This document shows, one piece after another, positions 15,901 to 24,484 of a DNA stretch of 64,000 bases. Below the pieces are notes generated by a model, which was not told the origin of the DNA, searched no databases, and worked only from the letters and a program-made list of their open reading frames with translations. The translations under genes and the position numbers were made by a program. Within the stretch, counting starts at the first letter, position 1. Every line of letters starts with the position of its first letter. Source of the DNA: an uncultured Amylibacter sp. (GTDB lineage: Bacteria; Pseudomonadota; Alphaproteobacteria; Rhodobacterales; Rhodobacteraceae); assembly GCA_959347345.1 (NCBI GenBank), contig OY365738.1:2348411-2412410 (forward strand), written 5' to 3'.

Positions 15901-16743
15901 TTACCCTAAATCGCGCCCAAGCACGTCCTGCAGGGACACCTGCGCCGAGCCCGCCCGCAACGGCTTTTGCTGATTATCCGCCGCCGCCCAACCCGTTAGA
16001 AAAACCAGCTCTGCCGTCGCACCAACCCGCCCGTCAGGCAAAGAAAACTGCTCACCATAAATCGCACACACCCGCGCCAATAAATCACGGCGCATAAACC
16101 GCTTTGCCCGTGCGGTTTGTGCGTTTGCCTCACCCATCGCTCGCAACTCGGACATCAAAGCCAAAGGCGTTTCATAGCTTAAATCCAACCGCAGCGTATC
16201 GGCCACGGGCAACGCCAGCCCAGCCCGTTGTAGCAACGCCCCGCCATCGCGAATCTCCGCCATAGGCACAACCCGAGGGCTGACCCCACCGCAAATCTGG
16301 CTCTCTGCCAAGGTAAAAGCGGTGCGCAATTCATGCAGGCTCTGCCCGCCGAAAAACACGGCAATCATCAGGCCATCAGGCTTTAACGCAAGGCGCATTT
16401 GTACCAGTTGCCCGACCGCGTCATTCGCCCAGTGCAAGGACAACCCATGCACTATCAAATCAAATTTAGCGGGTGGCAAACCGATGGTATCGCTATCGGT
16501 AAAGCAGGTGGGCGTGGCATTTATGACGGGTTTTAGCGCATTTGCCCATTGATTCGCCCTTCCGCCAACTATTGCGGGCGATGTAAAGGTTCTGTTAACC
16601 TCTTTGAGTCTTTCTTGTATTTGCTGAATGGCAAAATCGTGAAGAAACCATGCGTTTGATGTGGATGTGCTTTTGGGTGCATGGGCGCGGGCGCGGTGTA
16701 ATAACAAGGCGGCATGGTCGCATAAACAGGCAGAGGGGTGCAT
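15901..16743 (-). CDS. NDUFAF5/BioC-like SAM-dependent methyltransferase
   Basis: A 280-residue protein beginning MHPSACLCDHAALLLHRARA, the start that keeps the basic N-terminal helix expected of this alphaproteobacterial family. Visible are FDLIVHGLSLHWANDAVGQL, ALKPDGLMIAVFFGG and FRMR-like helical regions (KRFMRRDLLARVCAIYGEQF). The glycine-rich SAM-binding loop is degenerate (IVGG instead of GCGTG), as is common for this family. Relatives hydroxylate or methylate complex I or cofactor substrates; the substrate here is unknown. Its ATG and that of comF share the palindrome CATG on opposite strands. A longer reading to 17196 is an artefact of the overlapping comF gene. Confidence 0.75.
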   Translation of the reverse strand: MHPSACLCDHAALLLHRARAHAPKSTSTSNAWFLHDFAIQQIQERLKEVNRTFTSPAIVGGRANQWANALKPVINATPTCFTDSDTIGLPPAKFDLIVHGLSLHWANDAVGQLVQMRLALKPDGLMIAVFFGGQSLHELRTAFTLAESQICGGVSPRVVPMAEIRDGGALLQRAGLALPVADTLRLDLSYETPLALMSELRAMGEANAQTARAKRFMRRDLLARVCAIYGEQFSLPDGRVGATAELVFLTGWAAADNQQKPLRAGSAQVSLQDVLGRDLG

Positions 16744-17644
16744 GACAAAATCCAATAGCATAGCCAGACAGGGCGCGTTGCCCCAGTCTTTATCACAGTC
16801 TTTGCCACAGTCTTTACCCCAGGCGGAGGGAAAAGAAAAGCCGAAGGGCAGTGCCACCTGCCCGACAAAAAAGACGACGTGGGAGTCGGTTTTATCCGTC
16901 CTATATCCCGCCCTATGCTTGGCGTGTGGTGAGGAAACGGACAAACATCCGGGGCTATGTTCGGCGTGCTGGGGGCAGACGCATTTTATCTCTGGCACGA
17001 TATGTGATGGCTGTGGCACGCCTCTGCCAGAGGTGACGGCAACAGAAACCGACCCCGTGTTTTGCGATTTCTGCCTGCATGACGCGCCCAGTTGGTCGCA
17101 AGGGCGCGCCGTGGTTTTGTATAAGGAACGCGGGCGTAATATCGTGTTGTCTTTGAAACACGGCGATCGGCTGGATATTGCCAAAGTCATTGGCAAATGG
17201 ATGATAAGCTCTGGCGCGGATATTATCGGTGATTGCGATTTAATCGCGCCCGTGCCGTTGCATTGGTTGCGCCTTTTGCGGCGTAAGTTTAATCAATCGG
17301 CGGAATTGGCGCGGCCTGTTGCCGATGCCTATGGTTTGCCTTATGTGCCGGATTTGCTGGTGCGTCATAAGCAAACAAAGATGCAAAAGGATATGCCGCG
17401 GGTGGAGCGGATTGAGAATTTATCGCGCTCTGTCAAGATGAATGCGCGGTTTGCCGATAGGGTGAAGGGCAAAAAGGTGCTGCTGATTGATGATGTGATG
17501 ACAACGGGGGCGACCTTACGCGCCTGTAGCTCCGTGTGTTTGGCGGCAGGGGCGACGGGTGTGAATGTGCTGGTGTTTGCCCGTGTTGCGGGTGATGGAT
17601 GGCGGGCGAAGGTGAAGGAAGTGGTGGAAGAGGCTAGTGATTAG
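16742..17644 (+). CDS. comF: ComF family amidophosphoribosyltransferase-like protein
   Basis: A 300-residue protein. Zinc-finger cysteines are visible in CLACGEETDKHPGLCSACW and CDGCGTPLP...CDFC, followed by the PRPP-binding loop VLLIDDVMTTGATLR and an ending typical of ComF. The family is required for DNA uptake in competent bacteria and for helicase-associated recombination; its catalytic activity is unproven. The N-terminal segment carries a short tandem repeat (QSLSQSLPQSLPQ). The ATG overlaps the start codon of the divergent methyltransferase, so an internal downstream start is also possible. The last codons (A-S-D-stop) come from a 7-bp repeat arm. Confidence 0.85.
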   Translation: MTKSNSIARQGALPQSLSQSLPQSLPQAEGKEKPKGSATCPTKKTTWESVLSVLYPALCLACGEETDKHPGLCSACWGQTHFISGTICDGCGTPLPEVTATETDPVFCDFCLHDAPSWSQGRAVVLYKERGRNIVLSLKHGDRLDIAKVIGKWMISSGADIIGDCDLIAPVPLHWLRLLRRKFNQSAELARPVADAYGLPYVPDLLVRHKQTKMQKDMPRVERIENLSRSVKMNARFADRVKGKKVLLIDDVMTTGATLRACSSVCLAAGATGVNVLVFARVAGDGWRAKVKEVVEEASD

Positions 17645-17870
17645 TGGTGAGTGATTAGTGATTAGTGATTAATGATTAGTGATTAGTGATTAATGCCCTT
17701 CGGGTCTTCGTAATCGCTACGCGATACCGACCAGCCCCAACGAGGGCGGGGTCTTTTGTGCGTAGCCCCTGCTCTTTGAGCAGGAGCATGCCAAAAGCCC
17801 TATGTATTATTAGCAAGGTCTGCGCGAACTTGCAGGGCAGACCCATTCATCATTCACAATCCACCATTAC
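17635..17870. repeat. Element 2: heptamer arms enclosing modules alpha and beta
   Basis: The left arm (17635-17693) is repeated TTAGTGA/TTAATGA, starting at the comF stop. Module alpha follows at 17694 (GCCCTTCGGG, then a hairpin that pairs ATCGCTACGCGAT), then module beta with an imperfect palindrome TTTTGTGC...GCCAAAAG enclosing CCTGCTC-TTT-GAGCAGG. A short unique stretch leads to the right arm at 17844-17870 (CATTCATCATTCACA). Compared with the full element at 44.3 kb, modules gamma, delta and epsilon are missing. This fills the 292 bases between comF and the MarR gene. Confidence 0.85.
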
Positions 17871-17936
17871 CATGCTATTATATCGTAAAACCAACCCAAA
17901 CAACCCGCCAAACAATAGCCCCCACAAATAAAAACC

Positions 17937-18383
17937 ATGTCAGATTTAAGCGAAGCCAACCCCCTTGCCATCACGCTGTTCTCCGAAATCATCGCGTCAG
18001 AGCAACGTCTCCGCGCCCTGATATCCACCGCCTTGCCGAAAGGAATGGAGGTATCGCACTTCATCGTCTTAAACTACATGGCGCATCAACAAGACGAACG
18101 CAGCCCCGTCCAATTGGCACGTATTTTCCAGCTCAGCAAGGGCGCAATGACAAACACCCTCGGCAAATTGGAAAAATACGGCTGGGTTCATGTGCGCCCA
18201 GATTGGGAGGATGCCCGCCGCAAAATGGTCAGTATTTCCGATGCGGGCTTACTGGCACGAGAGGAAGCGATAAACGCTGTCGCCCCCGTGTTTGACGCGG
18301 TAATAGACGGCATGACCCAAGACAAAGTCCGCGCCGCTCTGCCGTTTTTACGCCTATTAAGGCGGGTATTGGATGGGGTTTAA
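17937..18383 (+). CDS. MarR family transcriptional regulator
   Basis: A 148-residue winged-helix regulator. The recognition region is PVQLARIFQLSKGAMTNTLG, followed by the wing GWVHVRPDWEDARRKMVSIS, both standard for MarR/SlyA proteins, with an N-terminal dimerisation helix and a C-terminal helix ending in RRVLDGV. Such proteins usually repress a neighbouring gene and respond to a small ligand. The obvious candidate target is the molybdoenzyme operon that begins 87 bases downstream on the same strand. Confidence 0.88.
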   Translation: MSDLSEANPLAITLFSEIIASEQRLRALISTALPKGMEVSHFIVLNYMAHQQDERSPVQLARIFQLSKGAMTNTLGKLEKYGWVHVRPDWEDARRKMVSISDAGLLAREEAINAVAPVFDAVIDGMTQDKVRAALPFLRLLRRVLDGV

Positions 18384-18470
18384 TCCCCCGTAATCCCCCC
18401 TAATCCCCCCTTGCATCCTTGCGATTTTCCCCTATAATCGCGCCAAAATACCAAAACAAAGACCTGCCTT

Positions 18471-21299
18471 ATGTCCGCCCAACCCAAAATAAACACCTCG
18501 CCCAAGGTGTCCGATGAAATTCGCAAAACCACCTGCTATATGTGCGCGTGTCGTTGCGGCATTGATGTCCATATAAAAAACAACCGTGTTGCGTATATTG
18601 AGGGCAACCGCGACCACCCGATAAATCGCGGAGTCCTGTGTGCCAAGGGTTCTGCGGGTATTATGCAGATTAACGCACCATCGCGTTTGCGCTCGCCTTT
18701 GAAACGGGTGGGGCCGCGCGGTTCGGGGCAATTTGAAGAAATATCGTGGGATGAAGCCCTTGAACTGGCAACCGCACGGCTTGCCCCCTTACGCCGCGAT
18801 AACCCAAAGAAATTGGCGTTTTTCACTGGCAGAGACCAATCGCAATCCTTCACCTCCCTATGGGCGCAATCCTTTGGCACGCCGAATTACGCGGCTCATG
18901 GAGGGTTTTGCTCGGTCAATATGGCGGCGGCTGGGATTTACACAATGGGCGGTGCGTTTTGGGAATTCGGGCAACCCGATTGGCAATATACAAAGATGTT
19001 TATGCTGTTTGGCGTTGCCGAAGACCACGACTCTAACCCCATAAAAATGGGGCTTGGGCAGTTGAAACAACGCGGTGCCAAAATCGTTGGGGTTAATCCT
19101 ATTCGCTCTGGTTATAACGCGATTGCCGATGAATGGGTGGGGATTACGCCTGGTACGGACGGGCTGTTTATCACCGCGCTTATTTATGAATTGCTGAAGG
19201 CGGGCAAGGTGGATTTGCCTTATTTGGCGCGTTATACGAATGCTCCGTTTTTTCTGAACGGCGATAAAAATAGCGAAGATTATGGCTTGTTTTTGCGTGA
19301 TAAAAACAACAAACCGATAGTGCGGGATAGAAAGACCGGGGATATAGTTCCCTTTGATAGAAGGGGGATACTGCCCGATCTATCGGCGAATACCACGCAA
19401 AATGGCACCACCCACGCTACGGTTTTCGCGCAGATTGTGAAGACCTATTTGTCCGACGAACACGCCCCGAAAGCCGTCGCGGAGCGATGCGGTATTAAGG
19501 CCAGCACCATTCGTCGTCTTGCGGCAGAGCTGGCGGATGTTGCCTTTGAACAGGAAATCACGCTTGACCAACCTTGGACGGATTTTCGCGGGGAAACCCA
19601 TAAAACTATGGTCGGTCGCCCTGTGGCGTTTCATGCTATGCGTGGCATTTCGGCGCATGCCAACGGGTTTCAAACTTGCCGAGCCCTGCATATCCTGCAA
19701 ATCCTGCTGGGTAGTGTGGAAGTCCCCGGCGGATTTCGCTTTAAACCGCCTTATCCAAAGCCCTCTACCGCGCATCCATCCCCGCAAGGCAAATCAAAAG
19801 CGGGGCAGTCTTTGAACGGGCCGCATCTGGGATTTCCCCACGCGCCAGAGGACTTGGCGTTGGAGGCGGATGGCACTCCCGCCCGTATAGATAAGGCGTT
19901 TAGCTGGGAAAATCCGTTATCGGTGCATGGGCTGATGCACATGGTGATTTCCAATGCCCACGCGGGCGATCCCTATAAAATAGACACGTTGTTTTTGTAT
20001 ATGGCGAATATGTCGTGGAACAGTTCGATGAACACCACGGGGGTGATGGAAATGCTTACTGATAAGGATGAAAACGGCGAATATGTCATTCCTTATATCA
20101 TTTATTCTGATGCTTATTCCTCGGAAATGGTCGCCTATGCCGATTTGATTTTGCCCGATACAACCTATTTGGAACGCCATGATTGTATCAGCATGCTCGA
20201 CCGCCCGATATGCGAGGCAGAGGCGGCGGCGGACGCGATTCGCTGGCCTGTCATCGCGCCTGACCGCGATGTTCGTGGCTTTCAATCGGTGCTGTGTGAT
20301 TTGGGTGCACGGCTGAAATTGCCTGCGTTTGTTGATGAATCTGGGGGTGCGAAGTACAAGGACTATGCCGATTATATCGTTAATCATTTACGCCGAGCGG
20401 AGGTCGGACCCTTGGCTGGATTTCGCGGTGAGGCGGGTGATAAGACGGGTCGCGGTGCGCCAAATCCAGACCAAATATCGCGGTACATAGACAACGGCGG
20501 GTTTTTCATAGAGCACATGCCCGATGCCGCGCGGTACTATAAACCTTGGAACATGGATTATCAAAATTGGGCTGTTTCTATGGGGTTTTATGACGCACCA
20601 CAGCCCTATGTTTTTCAATTATATCTGGAGCCGATGCGGTTATTTCAACGCGCGGCAGAAGGGTTTGGTGATATTCAACCGCCCGAACATTTACGTGAAA
20701 GGGTGAAGGATACCATGTTGCCCTTGCCTGTTTGGGTGCATAATGGCGTTGAAAATAAGGACTATCCGATACATGCTCTGACGCAAAGACCGATGGCAAT
20801 GTATCATTCTTGGGGCAGTCAAAACGCATGGTTGCGTCAAATTCACGGGCGAAATCCGCTATATATCCCCACAAATTTATGGGAGGAGCATGGGTTTGTC
20901 GCGGGCGACTGGGCGAAGGTTTCATCTTTGCATGGCGATACAATTCGCGTTATAGTTGTTCCCGTGGCGCACCACGCGGCACTGAATAAAAACACCGTTT
21001 GGACGTGGAATGCGATTGGCAAACGCAAGGGTGCGTGGGCTTTGGATGAGCAGGCGATTGAGGCACAAAAAGGCTTTTTATTAAATCATTTAATCCATGA
21101 ATTGCTGCCCGAAAAGGGTGATGGTTTGCGCTGGTCTAACTCTGATCCGATAACCGGACAGGCGGCTTGGTTTGATTTAAAAGTACGGCTGGAACGGGTG
21201 CCTGCGGATGCGATAAAACCAGAATTATCCCCGAATTTTGCGGCATTAAAATCCCCTGTTGGCACGGGTGCAAAAGATTTAATGTGGGAGGTTAAATAA
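18471..21299 (+). CDS. soeA: SoeA-like molybdopterin oxidoreductase, catalytic subunit
   Basis: A 942-residue member of the DMSO reductase superfamily. An N-terminal [4Fe-4S] site uses Cys22, Cys25, Cys29 and Cys57 (TCYMCACRCG ... GVLCAKG). The probable molybdenum ligand is Cys147 in HGGFCSVNMAAAG. No Tat signal precedes the first cluster, so the enzyme is cytoplasmic, as known for SoeABC, which oxidises sulfite to sulfate and feeds electrons to quinone. The middle and end are conserved with SoeA (ALTQRPMAMYHSWGSQNAWL). It is followed, with a one-base overlap, by the iron-sulfur subunit. The substrate assignment is by family resemblance. Confidence 0.82.
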   Translation: MSAQPKINTSPKVSDEIRKTTCYMCACRCGIDVHIKNNRVAYIEGNRDHPINRGVLCAKGSAGIMQINAPSRLRSPLKRVGPRGSGQFEEISWDEALELATARLAPLRRDNPKKLAFFTGRDQSQSFTSLWAQSFGTPNYAAHGGFCSVNMAAAGIYTMGGAFWEFGQPDWQYTKMFMLFGVAEDHDSNPIKMGLGQLKQRGAKIVGVNPIRSGYNAIADEWVGITPGTDGLFITALIYELLKAGKVDLPYLARYTNAPFFLNGDKNSEDYGLFLRDKNNKPIVRDRKTGDIVPFDRRGILPDLSANTTQNGTTHATVFAQIVKTYLSDEHAPKAVAERCGIKASTIRRLAAELADVAFEQEITLDQPWTDFRGETHKTMVGRPVAFHAMRGISAHANGFQTCRALHILQILLGSVEVPGGFRFKPPYPKPSTAHPSPQGKSKAGQSLNGPHLGFPHAPEDLALEADGTPARIDKAFSWENPLSVHGLMHMVISNAHAGDPYKIDTLFLYMANMSWNSSMNTTGVMEMLTDKDENGEYVIPYIIYSDAYSSEMVAYADLILPDTTYLERHDCISMLDRPICEAEAAADAIRWPVIAPDRDVRGFQSVLCDLGARLKLPAFVDESGGAKYKDYADYIVNHLRRAEVGPLAGFRGEAGDKTGRGAPNPDQISRYIDNGGFFIEHMPDAARYYKPWNMDYQNWAVSMGFYDAPQPYVFQLYLEPMRLFQRAAEGFGDIQPPEHLRERVKDTMLPLPVWVHNGVENKDYPIHALTQRPMAMYHSWGSQNAWLRQIHGRNPLYIPTNLWEEHGFVAGDWAKVSSLHGDTIRVIVVPVAHHAALNKNTVWTWNAIGKRKGAWALDEQAIEAQKGFLLNHLIHELLPEKGDGLRWSNSDPITGQAAWFDLKVRLERVPADAIKPELSPNFAALKSPVGTGAKDLMWEVK

Positions 21300-22072
21300 T
21301 GACGTCTCTGCCGAAAAACCCCAGTAAAACAAAGCTAGGATTGGTGATTGACTTGGATACTTGCGTTGGCTGTCATGCCTGCGTTATCGCGTGCAAGGGC
21401 TGGAATACGCAAAATTATGGCGCACCTTTATCCGACCAAAACGCCTACGGAGCGGCACCATCTGGGACGTTTTTAAACCGCGTTCATAGCTATGAAGCCC
21501 AGCCCGAATCAGGCGCGGCCGTCACCGTTCATTTCCCCAAATCATGCCTGCATTGTGACGACGCACCTTGCGTCACCGTCTGCCCGACAGGGGCGAGTTA
21601 CAAACGCGCCGAGGACGGAATTGTGTTGGTAAATGAAGACGCATGCATCGGCTGTTCTTTATGTGCATGGGCTTGCCCGTACGGGGCGCGTGAATTAGAT
21701 CGCGCCGCAGGGGTCATGAAGAAATGCACGCTATGCGTGGATAGAATCTACAACGAAAACCTACCGCCAGAGGATCGCGAGCCAGCATGCGTGCGCACAT
21801 GTCCAGCAGGGGCGCGACATTTCGGCGATTTGGGCGATGAAAATAGCGAGGTTTCACAACTGGTTGCATCGCGCGGGGGGATGGATTTGATGCCAGAACA
21901 GGGCACTTCCCCCGTCAATAAATACCTGCCTCCGCGTCCAAAGGATACCGACCATCGCCTTGATACATTGGCGGAAGAGCAGGTTGATGTCCTTGCCCCC
22001 TTCCTTGCCCCCGTGGCGGAAGAGCCTCGCGGATTCCTGCGTTGGTTGGATAAAGCACTGGAACAGATGTAA
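21299..22072 (+). CDS. soeB: SoeB-like four-cluster ferredoxin subunit
   Basis: A 257-residue electron-transfer subunit with four cysteine groups for [4Fe-4S] clusters: CVGCHACVIACK at residues 22-33, CLHCDDAPCVTVCP, CIGCSLCAWACPYG and CTLCVDRIYN...CVRTCP. It resembles DmsB/PsrB/SoeB proteins, which carry electrons between the molybdenum subunit and a membrane quinone-reacting subunit. The start codon overlaps the soeA stop. The expected NrfD/DmsC-type membrane gene (soeC) does not follow; the next 510 bases hold no such reading frame. Confidence 0.85.
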   Translation: MTSLPKNPSKTKLGLVIDLDTCVGCHACVIACKGWNTQNYGAPLSDQNAYGAAPSGTFLNRVHSYEAQPESGAAVTVHFPKSCLHCDDAPCVTVCPTGASYKRAEDGIVLVNEDACIGCSLCAWACPYGARELDRAAGVMKKCTLCVDRIYNENLPPEDREPACVRTCPAGARHFGDLGDENSEVSQLVASRGGMDLMPEQGTSPVNKYLPPRPKDTDHRLDTLAEEQVDVLAPFLAPVAEEPRGFLRWLDKALEQM

Positions 22073-22583
22073 TCCCACGCGGAAATACAAGTTCCCATTT
22101 TGTTCTCAAAACCCGCGCAAAACCCGTCGCGAAAAACCCCAATCCAGACGCAACTGTGGCAAAAATGCCACCGCCTTTTTGCACCCGATTTTATCAATAT
22201 ATTGTGGTTGCACCACCACCCAACCACTAATTGCGGTATAAAACCACCGAAATCGGCACAAAATCCCCGCGAACCCAAACCTGAACCAAAACTAAATTAC
22301 GATTTCCTATAAAAAACCCTTTCATTCCTATGAATTCCTATGTATTCCTATACACAGAATAAAAGCCGACAAAAATTGGGCGACAAGATCCAAAAAGAGG
22401 CAGGTTTTATACACGCTACGGTTTTTATTCCTAATGCTTTGATGGTTTGTGATGGTTTATCTCTCCTACTTCACAAGACTCTGACGGGCAAATCGGCAAC
22501 GATGAAGAATGGTGGATAGGGCAGCAGGCAGTCGCCCATCCGCCATTTTTTCACTAAACCGCCTGATGAAAAGAAAGCAAAAA
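22073..22583. other. Gene-free interval with a terminator-like hairpin before mraZ
   Basis: I find no gene in this interval, although a membrane subunit gene would be expected after soeB. The sequence is AT-rich from 22280. At 22514-22541 the inverted repeat GGATAGGGC/GCCCATCC (one bulged base) is followed by CGCCATTTTTT, resembling an intrinsic terminator or an attenuator placed about 30 bases before the probable mraZ start. I did not find clear TGGG-type MraZ boxes. Confidence 0.5.
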
Positions 22584-23075
22584 ATGCAACGCCGATTCAA
22601 AGGTCAATTTTTACAAAAAGTCGATAGCAAGGGGCGCATGACTCTGCCCGCTGATTTTCGCCGAGTTTTGGAAAACTGCGATCCCGAATTTCAAATCGAT
22701 CAAGTTGCCCAAACGATTTTAGTTTATGGCGATAAACGCCGCCCGTTTATTGAGGGCTATTCGATTTTATCCATGGCGATGGTGGATGAAAAAATATCGC
22801 AGATGAAAACAGGCTCGCGCGAACAACGGGCAATGGAGCGGATGTTTTCTGGGCAAGCCGTCCATGTTTATATCACCGAATCTGGGCAGTTTGTTTTAAC
22901 CAATAAATTGCGTGAAAAACTCGGCATAACGAACGAAGCCTTTTTCACCGCCACGGGTGATACCTTTCAAATCTGGCGACCAGAAACTTTTGCTGAGCAT
23001 GAAATTGATATTGAAGATTTGCTGGACGCGGGCGACGATCCAAAGATTTTGCTTAGTCGCACAGCCGAGGATTAA
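22584..23075 (+). CDS. mraZ: Transcriptional regulator MraZ
   Basis: A protein of 163 residues starting at MQRRFKGQF, chosen because the family begins a few residues before the first AbrB-like element; ATG at 22566 is an alternative. Two SpoVT/AbrB-like repeats are visible: KVDSKGRMTLPADFRRVLE and ESGQFVLTNKLREKLGI. MraZ binds the dcw promoter and represses the cluster. It heads the cell-wall/division operon here, 3 bases before rsmH. The C-terminus is longer than in E. coli, as in other alphaproteobacteria. Confidence 0.92.
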   Translation: MQRRFKGQFLQKVDSKGRMTLPADFRRVLENCDPEFQIDQVAQTILVYGDKRRPFIEGYSILSMAMVDEKISQMKTGSREQRAMERMFSGQAVHVYITESGQFVLTNKLREKLGITNEAFFTATGDTFQIWRPETFAEHEIDIEDLLDAGDDPKILLSRTAED

Positions 23076-23078
23076 GCG

Positions 23079-24086
23079 ATGGCTCGCGCGAAACCTTTGC
23101 CTCACACCCCCGTTTTATTGAACGATTTTCTGGACGCGACCGCGCCGATTTCTGGCACTTGGGTTGATGGAACTTTTGGCGCGGGCGGTTATACTCGCGC
23201 GTTGCTGGACGCTGGGGCAGAGCGTGTGATTGCGATAGATTGCGACCCGTTTGCGATTGCCAGTGCGCAGCGGTGGGCGGCTGAATACGGCGATCGATTG
23301 GTTTTAGTCCACGATAAATTTTCCAATTTACACGATGTGGCGCAGGTGCATAATGCCCTGCCCTTGGCGGGTGTCATCTTGGATATCGGCGTTTCTTCCA
23401 TGCAGATTGACGAACGCGGGCGCGGTTTTTCGTACCGAGGCGACGGGCCGTTGGACATGCGAATGGCGCAAACGGGCTTTACCGCCGCCGATATTGTTAA
23501 TAAAGTGCCAGAGGCTATTTTGGCAGATATCCTTTATTTATATGGGGAAGAGCGTAAATCTTTCCGTATTGCTAGTAATATAGTTAAGGCGCGGGACATC
23601 GCACCGATTGAATCCACGCGCCAATTATCTGCGATTATCAAACAGAGTTTATTACGTCCCCGCCCCCATCCTATCCATCCCGCGACCCGCAGTTTTCAGG
23701 CTTTGCGGATTGCCGTGAATGATGAATTGGGGCAGTTGGTTGCGGGTTTGCAGGCGGCCGAATCCGCCCTTGCGGTCGGTGGAATTTTGGCGGTGATTAG
23801 CTTTCATTCGCTGGAAGACAGGATTGTTAAACGTTTTATTCAAACACGCGGGGCGGGGGTTCAGGGCAACCGACATCAGCCCGAAGTCGCCGCCAATAAC
23901 GCGCGGTTTGAACCAATTGGGCGAAAGGCTCTGCGCGCTTCACCCGAAGAATGTAAGGGGAATCCGCGCGCCCGTTCGGCAAAAATGCGGCTGGCTCGGC
24001 GACTGGAGAACACGGGCGAATCCGTGCCGATTGACCCTGTGGAGAATTTATCCATGCCCTTTGTAAATATACAAAAGTGGTTGTGA
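23079..24086 (+). CDS. rsmH: 16S rRNA (cytosine(1402)-N(4))-methyltransferase
   Basis: A 335-residue protein that methylates C1402 in the ribosomal P site. It begins with HTPVLLNDFLDA and the SAM-binding WVDGTFGAGGYTRALLDAGA. Later conserved pieces are GVILDIGVSSMQID, RGFSYRGDGPLDMRM and SFHSLEDRIVKRF. It sits between mraZ and ftsL as in the standard dcw order. Its stop codon overlaps the ftsL start. Confidence 0.97.
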   Translation: MARAKPLPHTPVLLNDFLDATAPISGTWVDGTFGAGGYTRALLDAGAERVIAIDCDPFAIASAQRWAAEYGDRLVLVHDKFSNLHDVAQVHNALPLAGVILDIGVSSMQIDERGRGFSYRGDGPLDMRMAQTGFTAADIVNKVPEAILADILYLYGEERKSFRIASNIVKARDIAPIESTRQLSAIIKQSLLRPRPHPIHPATRSFQALRIAVNDELGQLVAGLQAAESALAVGGILAVISFHSLEDRIVKRFIQTRGAGVQGNRHQPEVAANNARFEPIGRKALRASPEECKGNPRARSAKMRLARRLENTGESVPIDPVENLSMPFVNIQKWL

Positions 24087-24484
24087 TGGCACGGACTTTT
24101 ATTTCAATAGCGGTGTTTGGATTCGTTGGAATGTTATTGCTTGCGATGTTGTTTATTTGGAATTATAGCGAGATTAATAAAACCCGTAATGCCAAGAATC
24201 GTCTTGCTGAAACCCAGCAAAATATAGCGATTGAGACGGAACGTGTGTCTGTGTTGCGTGCCGAATGGGCGTATTTAAACCGTCCAGAACGGTTGCGTAT
24301 GTTGGTGAATTTGAACTTTGATCCGTTGCGTTTAATCCCGTTGCGGGCGATGCACTTTGGCGAAATTGAGCAAATAGGATTTCCCGAAATTTTCGAATTA
24401 AATAATACATTAAATGAATTAAATAATATATTAAATAATGAATTAAATTCCGAATTAAATAATAATTCACAGGACGTGCAATGA
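24086..24484 (+). CDS. ftsL: Cell division protein FtsL
   Basis: A small bitopic membrane protein of 132 residues, with one helix near the N-terminus (SIAVFGFVGMLLLAMLFIW) and a periplasmic coiled coil (NRLAETQQNIAIETERVSVL) followed by LNRPERLRMLVNLNFDPL. It forms the FtsQLB complex. The ATG overlaps the rsmH stop (TGATG); earlier in-frame GTG codons exist. The C-terminus carries an asparagine/leucine repeat (LNELNNILNNELNSELNNN) encoded by an AATTAAATAA-type microsatellite, not known from typical FtsL. Confidence 0.88.
   Translation: MARTFISIAVFGFVGMLLLAMLFIWNYSEINKTRNAKNRLAETQQNIAIETERVSVLRAEWAYLNRPERLRMLVNLNFDPLRLIPLRAMHFGEIEQIGFPEIFELNNTLNELNNILNNELNSELNNNSQDVQ

Noticed and set aside
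16744..17196. N-terminal extension of the methyltransferase up to 17196 on the minus strand
   Set aside because: It lies entirely opposite comF, is compositionally odd, and the family begins at the MHPSA start.
22100..22312. Remnant of soeC
   Set aside because: The only small reading frame there has no hydrophobic helices and no resemblance to DmsC/NrfD proteins.
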